Source: Pseudomonas parasichuanensis (GTDB lineage: Bacteria > Pseudomonadota > Gammaproteobacteria > Pseudomonadales > Pseudomonadaceae). From it: a stretch of DNA of 64,000 nt. The notes under the pieces are model-generated. The model made no database searches, was not told the origin of the DNA, and was given only the letters and a program-made list of their open reading frames with translations. The stretch lies in NCBI RefSeq assembly GCF_021601385.1, contig NZ_BQHO01000025.1, positions 1 through 64,000 on the forward strand, written 5' to 3'. The position numbers and the translations under genes are program-made. Every line of letters starts with the position of its first letter. Position 1 is the stretch's first letter. Positions 59,577-64,000 of this stretch are shown piece by piece.

Positions 59577-59607
59577 TGGCAGGGCAGGCCCTGGGCCTGC
59601 TCTGCCA
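59577..59607. terminator. Bidirectional terminator hairpin
   Basis: 14-bp stem (TGGCAGGGCAGGCC / GGCCTGCTCTGCCA, one G-T wobble) with a CTG loop between the convergent TetR and small periplasmic protein genes. Confidence 0.6.
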
Positions 59608-59619
59608 GCGCACACCTCG

Positions 59620-59889
59620 CTATTTCGAGGCGGTCTTGTACAGGCTCAGTGCCCTGCTGGCCGCGCTCAGGCAGGCTTTGCCATCACCCTTGGCCTTGGC
59701 CGCCTTGGCTTGCTCGACCAAACGTCGAATATCCGTAGCCAGGCCACCCTGCACTGCAACCCCTTCGCTGCGTTCGATGGATTCGAGCTGAGCAAGCTTG
59801 GCATCGCAAGCGTCTACCGGCGCAGCTTGCGCCAGCTGCAACGGCAGGCTGATGACGCAAGCGATGGTCAGTGTCTTGAGCATGTTCAT
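59620..59889 (-). CDS. Small secreted protein with a Cys pair
   Basis: 89 residues, signal peptide MNMLKTLTIACVISLPLQLAQA, mature part helical and charged (AAPVDACDAKLAQLESIERS ... KACLSAASRALSLYK) with two Cys that probably form a disulfide between two helices. GGGGAG six bases before ATG sets the start. Divergent from the amine oxidase gene, and palindrome C lies 32 bp upstream. It resembles small periplasmic hypothetical proteins of pseudomonads; function unknown. Confidence 0.75.
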   Translation of the reverse strand: MNMLKTLTIACVISLPLQLAQAAPVDACDAKLAQLESIERSEGVAVQGGLATDIRRLVEQAKAAKAKGDGKACLSAASRALSLYKTASK

Positions 59890-59920
59890 CGGTATCTCCC
59901 CGGTCTTTCGCAGATTAAAC

Positions 59921-59934
59921 ATAACTACTGTTGC
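59921..59934. promoter_or_regulatory. Palindrome C (ATAAC-N4-GTTGC), upstream of small secreted protein gene
   Basis: ATAAC-TACT-GTTGC; for the minus-strand gene it reads GCAAC-AGTA-GTTAT, about 31 bp before its start, next to TTTAAT as a possible -10. Confidence 0.7.
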
Positions 59935-60019
59935 GTTTTAGACTAACCGGCCTCTCCCTTCATCGCAAGCGCTTGCGTGGGGTATTCCCTTTGCCTCACA
60001 GGCGCAGTAGGCTATTTAC

Positions 60020-60033
60020 ATAACTGCGGTTAT
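60020..60033. promoter_or_regulatory. Palindrome D (ATAAC-N4-GTTAT), upstream of amine oxidase gene
   Basis: ATAAC-TGCG-GTTAT followed by CTAAATATAAAAACA, 33 bp before the amine oxidase start; arms and 3' context match copy A. Confidence 0.75.
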
Positions 60034-60066
60034 CTAAATATAAAAACAGCGTTGACCGAGGCGAAG

Positions 60067-61554
60067 ATGGAGCAGGAAAACTCAGAGCTGTCATTGTCTG
60101 CGCGCCAACGGCGCTTGCTGGTGCAAGCACTGGGCAGTGCAGCCTTGATCGGGGGCACGGCCCTCAGCGGACGGGCGATGGCGCAAGCCTTGCTGACCGA
60201 CGATCAGCACGTGCTGGACGTGGTGATCATTGGCGCAGGGTTGGCTGGCCTGACGGCGGCCCGCGACCTGCAGCGGGCCGGGTGTACGTCGTACGCCGTG
60301 CTGGAAGCGCGGGATCGCGTGGGCGGTCGCACCTACAACCACCCCCTTGGCAACGGTGTGATCTCCGAGGCCGGTGGCGAATGGATCGGCCCCGGACAGA
60401 CCGCCATCTTCGACCTGGCGCGCGAGCTCGACGTGCAGACCTTCCCCACCTACTACCAGGGCCGCAATGTCTACCTGGTCGGGGATGCCCGCTACGAGGA
60501 AGACCTGAGCAACGGCCAGGGCGGCAACCACGCGGTCACCGAAAAGCTCAACCAGATGGCGCGCCAGGTCCCCAGCAAAGAGCCCTGGACCGCTGCGGAT
60601 GCGCAAGCGATCGACAAACTGTCTGTGGGTGAGTGGCTGGCGACTCAAAACTTGGACAATGCCGGCCGGCTGACCTTCGACACCTCCATCGGCCTGACCA
60701 CCGGCACGCCGCCATCCAGCCTTGCGCTGCTGCACTACCTCTCGCTGATCAACTCCGCCGATTGCAGCATGGAAAAGCTCGAGGGCTTCAAAGGCGGCGC
60801 CCAGGAAACCCGTTTCGTCGGCGGCTCGCAACTGCTCTGCACGCGCATGGCCCAGGCGCTGGGTGATCGGCTGAAGCTCTCCAGCCCGGTGCGCAAGATC
60901 GTCGGCTGGGACAAGGACATCGTCGAGGTCCATACCGACCAGGGCATCCTGCGCACCCGCCAGGTAATCGCCGCTTTGCACCCTGCGTTGTGCAACCAGA
61001 TCGTCTTCGACCCGCCATTGCCCGAGGGGCGTGCGCAGTTGCAGCGGCTTTGGCCGTCCCTCGCGCCCATGCGCAAGACCGTGCATGTCTACGAGCGGCC
61101 CTTCTGGCGGGACAAAGGGCTCAATGGCCAGGTGATCCAGGCCGATGGCCCGTTGATTCTCTCTTGTGACAACTCACCGCCCGATGGCAGTGTCGGCATC
61201 CTGATGGGGTTCGTGCGCAGCGCGCAGCTCACCGATGACCCTGCCAAGGCCGAGCGTATTCTCGCGCAGGTCTATGCACGGGCATTGGGCGAGCAAGCCC
61301 TGCAGGTCAAGCAGTTCCACGATCACGACTGGGCCAAGGTCGACCCTTGGACCCTGACCTGCGTAGGCTCGATCCCGCCCGGTTTTCTGACCCGCTGGGG
61401 GCCATACCTGAAACCTGCCGTCGGCCGCCTGATCTGGTCGGGCACCGAGACCTCGGACCTGTGGACCAGCAGCATGGATGGCGCCGTACGCTCCGGCCAC
61501 CGCGCGGCCCTTGAAGCCCTGCAGGCGCTCACCAGCACCCGGAGGCAGGCATGA
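60067..61554 (+). CDS. Exported flavin amine oxidase/dehydrogenase (MAO/NicA2-like)
   Basis: 495 residues from the ATG with GAGG five bases upstream. N-terminal twin-arginine-like signal (SARQRRLLVQALGSAALIGG, cleavage after AMA) implies folded FAD export. FAD motif VVIIGAGLAGLTAARDLQRAG, GGR motif RVGGRTYNHPLG, GGEWIGPGQT and the C-terminal FAD region RLIWSGTETSDLWTSSMDGA are the flavin monoamine oxidase pattern. The next gene encodes a di-haem cytochrome c and overlaps by four bases, so electrons probably go to cytochrome c rather than to O2, as for nicotine oxidoreductase NicA2 with CycN. Substrate amine unknown. Confidence 0.9.
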   Translation: MEQENSELSLSARQRRLLVQALGSAALIGGTALSGRAMAQALLTDDQHVLDVVIIGAGLAGLTAARDLQRAGCTSYAVLEARDRVGGRTYNHPLGNGVISEAGGEWIGPGQTAIFDLARELDVQTFPTYYQGRNVYLVGDARYEEDLSNGQGGNHAVTEKLNQMARQVPSKEPWTAADAQAIDKLSVGEWLATQNLDNAGRLTFDTSIGLTTGTPPSSLALLHYLSLINSADCSMEKLEGFKGGAQETRFVGGSQLLCTRMAQALGDRLKLSSPVRKIVGWDKDIVEVHTDQGILRTRQVIAALHPALCNQIVFDPPLPEGRAQLQRLWPSLAPMRKTVHVYERPFWRDKGLNGQVIQADGPLILSCDNSPPDGSVGILMGFVRSAQLTDDPAKAERILAQVYARALGEQALQVKQFHDHDWAKVDPWTLTCVGSIPPGFLTRWGPYLKPAVGRLIWSGTETSDLWTSSMDGAVRSGHRAALEALQALTSTRRQA

Positions 61555-62219
61555 ACAAGCGCACATGGCTTTACGCTGCCGCTGTCGTCACCGCAGGCGT
61601 GCTGGGCGCTGCCGCCCTTTATGGGCCAGAACTGCTGGCGGGCTACAGATTCATGGATGCCCTTGACCGCCACTACGCCAGCTACGAAGCCAACGGCGGT
61701 GCCTGGCCACAACCCCAGGACGCCTGCACGCTGTGCCACGGGGTCCGTGGGCAGCCGGCAAATGCCCAGTACCCGGCGCTGGCAGGGCAGCCGGTGGCGT
61801 ATCTGCAGGCGCAGCTACATGCCTTCGCCCAAGGCCAGCGGCACAGCCCGCAAATGCAGCCGCTGGCGGCAAGCTTGAGCGATGAGCGCATCAAGGCCCT
61901 GGCTGAGTATTTCGCGCGCCAGGCCCCGCACATCACCGACGCACCCGAACCCGACGATGCCTTGCGGGCCCGTGGCCAGGCCAGTGTGACGGCGCGCGGC
62001 TGCGTCGCCTGCCACGGCGCGCAGCTGTCCGGCAGCCCAGTAGGGCCGCGTCTGGCGGGCCAGGGCCAGGCCTACCTGCTGGAGCAGCTAGTCGCCTTCA
62101 AGCAGGGCCTGCGCACCGACCCCAGTGGTGCCATGAACGCCACCGCCAGCCTGCTTGAGCAGGATGAGCTGCAAGCCCTGGCCCACTACATCGCAGGGCT
62201 CACGCCGGCCGCCCCATAA
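61551..62219 (+). CDS. Membrane-anchored di-haem cytochrome c
   Basis: 222 residues. N-terminal uncleaved helix (WLYAAAVVTAGVLGAAALY), then two cytochrome c domains with haem motifs CTLCH (about 59) and CVACH (about 151) and c4-like distal regions. Start overlaps the amine oxidase stop (ATGA). It should accept electrons from the amine dehydrogenase in the periplasm and pass them to the respiratory chain. Confidence 0.9.
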   Translation: MNKRTWLYAAAVVTAGVLGAAALYGPELLAGYRFMDALDRHYASYEANGGAWPQPQDACTLCHGVRGQPANAQYPALAGQPVAYLQAQLHAFAQGQRHSPQMQPLAASLSDERIKALAEYFARQAPHITDAPEPDDALRARGQASVTARGCVACHGAQLSGSPVGPRLAGQGQAYLLEQLVAFKQGLRTDPSGAMNATASLLEQDELQALAHYIAGLTPAAP

Positions 62220-62262
62220 GCGGCGCACGCCCTCCAGCGAACGGCGCAAACCGCCAGCAGCA

Positions 62263-62312
62263 CTGCCGATGAAACCATCGGCAGCCGGCGGCGGCCGCCC
62301 GTTTTTCGGGCG
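62263..62312 (+). terminator. Tandem hairpins after the cytochrome gene
   Basis: First hairpin CTGCCGATG-AAAC-CATCGGCAG (9-bp perfect stem, 62263-62284); second CGCCCG-TTTTT-CGGGCG (62296-62312). Together they close the amine oxidase-cytochrome transcript. Confidence 0.6.
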
Positions 62313-62326
62313 ATGAAATATTATGC

Positions 62327-62340
62327 ATAACACATGTTGC
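62327..62340. promoter_or_regulatory. Palindrome E (ATAAC-N4-GTTGC), upstream of monooxygenase operon
   Basis: ATAAC-ACAT-GTTGC; its right arm overlaps TTGCGC, a possible -35, with TACAGT 17 bp downstream as -10. 57 bp before the small ORF that precedes the monooxygenase gene. Confidence 0.72.
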
Positions 62341-62397
62341 GCTAATCATTGCGGCGATTTACAGTCCTGTGGAACAACAATTACAGGAGCTCATCAC

Positions 62398-62664
62398 ATG
62401 ACAGACTCCAAGCCGTCCCTGATGCACGACCACGCCGGCAGCCTCGCGCCCGGCGTCTGGTTGCAGGCCACACCCAGCCGACACCTCCCGCGTGCCCGCT
62501 TTTCTCCAAAGCAAGGCCCGCATGATTCGAGCAGAGGCGGGACATCTCCCCGAGCTGCTCAGCCCGCAGCAACGACGTTGATCTGCCGACAGCCCCAGTC
62601 GCTGCGCACAAGCCCCTCTCAATCAACTGCCCGGCCTGATCACACAGGCGCGGAGACCTCATGA
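62398..62664 (+). CDS. Possible small ORF coupled to the monooxygenase gene
   Basis: 88 codons, AGGAG eight bases before ATG, stop overlapping the monooxygenase start (ATGA). It begins MTDSKPSLMHDHAGSLAPGV; the second half is Ser/Pro/Arg-rich and looks like non-native translation, so it may be a damaged gene whose 5' end survives. No domain recognised. The alternative is a long leader with coupling by reinitiation. Confidence 0.35.
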   Translation: MTDSKPSLMHDHAGSLAPGVWLQATPSRHLPRARFSPKQGPHDSSRGGTSPRAAQPAATTLICRQPQSLRTSPSQSTARPDHTGAETS

Positions 62665-64000
62665 GCAACCAACATTTCGATACCTTGATCATCGGTGCAG
62701 GGCTGTCCGGCATCGGCACCGCCTGCCAGCTGGCGCAGGAGTTCCCGGAGCGCAGCCTGGCGATCCTGGAGCGTCGCGCCTGCATGGGAGGAACCTGGGA
62801 CCTGTTCCGTTACCCGGGCATTCGCTCCGACTCGGACATGCTCAGCTATGGCTACAAGTTCCGCCTGTGGGACAGCGCCAAGGTGCTGGCCGATGGCGCA
62901 TCGATCCGGCGCTATATCCAGGACACGGCACAGCAGCATGGCCTGAGCAAGAAGGTCCATTACGGGCTGAAGATCACCAGTGCCAACTGGTCCAGCCAGC
63001 AGCGCCTGTGGCAGGTGAGCGCCCTGCACGAAGCCTCTGGCAGCGTGCGCCACTACACCTGCAAGTTCCTGCTGTGCTGCACCGGCTACTACAACCACGA
63101 CGACGGTTTCCTGCCCAGCTTCCCGGGCGAAGAGGCATTCAAAGGGGTTCGGGTTCATCCGCAGCACTGGCCCGAAGACCTGGACTACACCGGCAAGAAC
63201 GTCGTCGTGATCGGCAGCGGTGCCACCGCGGCCACGCTGATCCCGGCCATGGCCGACAAGACCCGCCACATCACCATGCTGCAGCGCTCGCCCTCGTACA
63301 TCTACTCGCTGCCATCGACCGACAAGCTCACCGCCGCACTGTCGCGCATCATGCCGGCACGCTGGGCGCTGGGCCTGGCACGCAAGCGCAATATCGTGCT
63401 GTACCGCGCCGCCTACATCGCCTGCCGGCAATGGCCGCGGCTGACGCGCCGGATCATCCTCGCCCACGTGCGCCGCCAGGTGGGCCCCGATGCCGACATG
63501 CGCCACTTCACGCCCCACTACATGCCGTGGGACGAGCGCCTGTGCGCGGTGCCGGATGGCGACCTGTTCAAGGCCATTCGCAGCGGCCAGGCCTCGGTCG
63601 AGACCGATCACATCGAGCGCTTCACCGAAAACGGCATCCAGCTGAAGTCCGGCAAGCACTTGCCCGCCGACATCATCATCGCTGCCACCGGCCTCAGGCT
63701 GCAGGTACTCGGCGGCATGACCGTCTCGGTGGACGGCACCCCCTACCCGGTGGGCGAGCAGATGACCTACAAGGGCGTGCTGCTGGAAAACCTGCCCAAC
63801 ATGGCGTGGATCTTCGGCTACACCAACGTCTCCTGGACCCTCAAGGTCGGCCTGGCCGCCAGCTACCTGTGCCGGCTGATGCGCTACATGCAGCGCAACC
63901 AGTTCGATGTCGTGACCCCCTACGACAACGCCAACAACGCGCTGGCAGACGGGATCATGAACTCGATGAAGTCCGGCTATATCCAGCGCGACCAGCAGTT
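62661..64000 (+). CDS. Flavin-containing/Baeyer-Villiger monooxygenase (partial, 5' part)
   Basis: About 446 residues visible, cut by the window end. N-terminal FAD motif IIGAGLSGIGTACQLA, GGTWDLFRYPGIRSDSDM, the BVMO fingerprint FKGVRVHPQHW (F-x-G-x3-H-x3-W), NADPH motif VVVIGSGATAATL and the late ATGLRLQVLGGM / NVSWTLKVGLAA regions place it in the EthA-like group of type I BVMO/FMO enzymes. It inserts oxygen into a ketone, or oxidises N or S. It lies behind palindrome E, so it is probably induced with the amine oxidase group. It starts in an ATGA overlap with the preceding small ORF. Confidence 0.88.
   Translation, partial: MSNQHFDTLIIGAGLSGIGTACQLAQEFPERSLAILERRACMGGTWDLFRYPGIRSDSDMLSYGYKFRLWDSAKVLADGASIRRYIQDTAQQHGLSKKVHYGLKITSANWSSQQRLWQVSALHEASGSVRHYTCKFLLCCTGYYNHDDGFLPSFPGEEAFKGVRVHPQHWPEDLDYTGKNVVVIGSGATAATLIPAMADKTRHITMLQRSPSYIYSLPSTDKLTAALSRIMPARWALGLARKRNIVLYRAAYIACRQWPRLTRRIILAHVRRQVGPDADMRHFTPHYMPWDERLCAVPDGDLFKAIRSGQASVETDHIERFTENGIQLKSGKHLPADIIIAATGLRLQVLGGMTVSVDGTPYPVGEQMTYKGVLLENLPNMAWIFGYTNVSWTLKVGLAASYLCRLMRYMQRNQFDVVTPYDNANNALADGIMNSMKSGYIQRDQQ

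Overview
The window is GC-rich (roughly 60-65%) chromosomal DNA of a Pseudomonas, most likely the P. putida group. The evidence is the gene families, the layout gcsR / gcvH-gcvP-glyA, a Ttg/Srp-like solvent efflux pump, and many paired REP-type inverted repeats carrying the familiar GGAGC(G/C)GGCTTGCC-like cores. Coding density is high and the long antisense open frames are GC-driven shadows. I see no rRNA, tRNA, CRISPR array, transposase or integrase.

Left to right. (1) 1-7.9 kb: glycine catabolism, with glyA (cut by the window edge), gcvP, gcvH, the TyrR-like sigma54 activator gcsR and a cycA-type glycine/D-alanine/D-serine permease. Both gcvH and cycA have a textbook -24/-12 promoter and the same arrangement of three 18-bp palindromic boxes. 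(2) 7.9-15 kb: an operon of a GMC alcohol dehydrogenase, NCS1 permease, a 59-aa membrane protein, aldehyde dehydrogenase and agmatinase-family ureohydrolase, with a divergent LysR regulator. (3) 15-23.7 kb: a tripartite RND efflux pump with TetR and LysR genes downstream and a divergent IclR repressor across a strong operator. (4) 23.7-33.5 kb: a meta-cleavage catabolic cluster (extradiol dioxygenase, C-C hydrolase, hydratase, aldolase, acylating aldehyde dehydrogenase) joined to a luciferase-like monooxygenase, flavin reductase, second hydrolase and outer-membrane channel. Two identical-consensus operators lie in its divergent promoter region. (5) 33.6-41.6 kb: livKHMGF branched-chain-type ABC importer, RidA and GabP-like permease genes, plus a GntR regulator. 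(6) 41.7-54.5 kb: a hydantoinase/oxoprolinase-type (HyuAB) cluster with aminotransferase, FAD oxidoreductase, ThDP enzyme, SSADH-like dehydrogenase, three SDRs and a TetR regulator. A shared 23-bp operator precedes both operons. (7) 54.5-56.6 kb: a chemoreceptor. (8) 56.8-64 kb: a poorly known accessory cluster of cytochromes c, small secreted/membrane proteins, PhyH dioxygenase, RidA, TetR, FAD amine oxidase and a Baeyer-Villiger-type monooxygenase cut by the window end.

The strongest candidate for an undescribed system is region 8. Five separate promoters there carry the same 14-bp palindrome ATAAC-N4-GTT(A/G)(T/C), which ties six or more genes on both strands into one apparent regulon around the TetR gene. 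The second candidate is the duplicated sigma54/three-box architecture that places glycine uptake and glycine cleavage under the same activator. The meta-cleavage and HyuAB clusters are also coherent catabolic units with unknown substrates. All functions are assigned by reading motifs and recalling family sequences; no database search was run.
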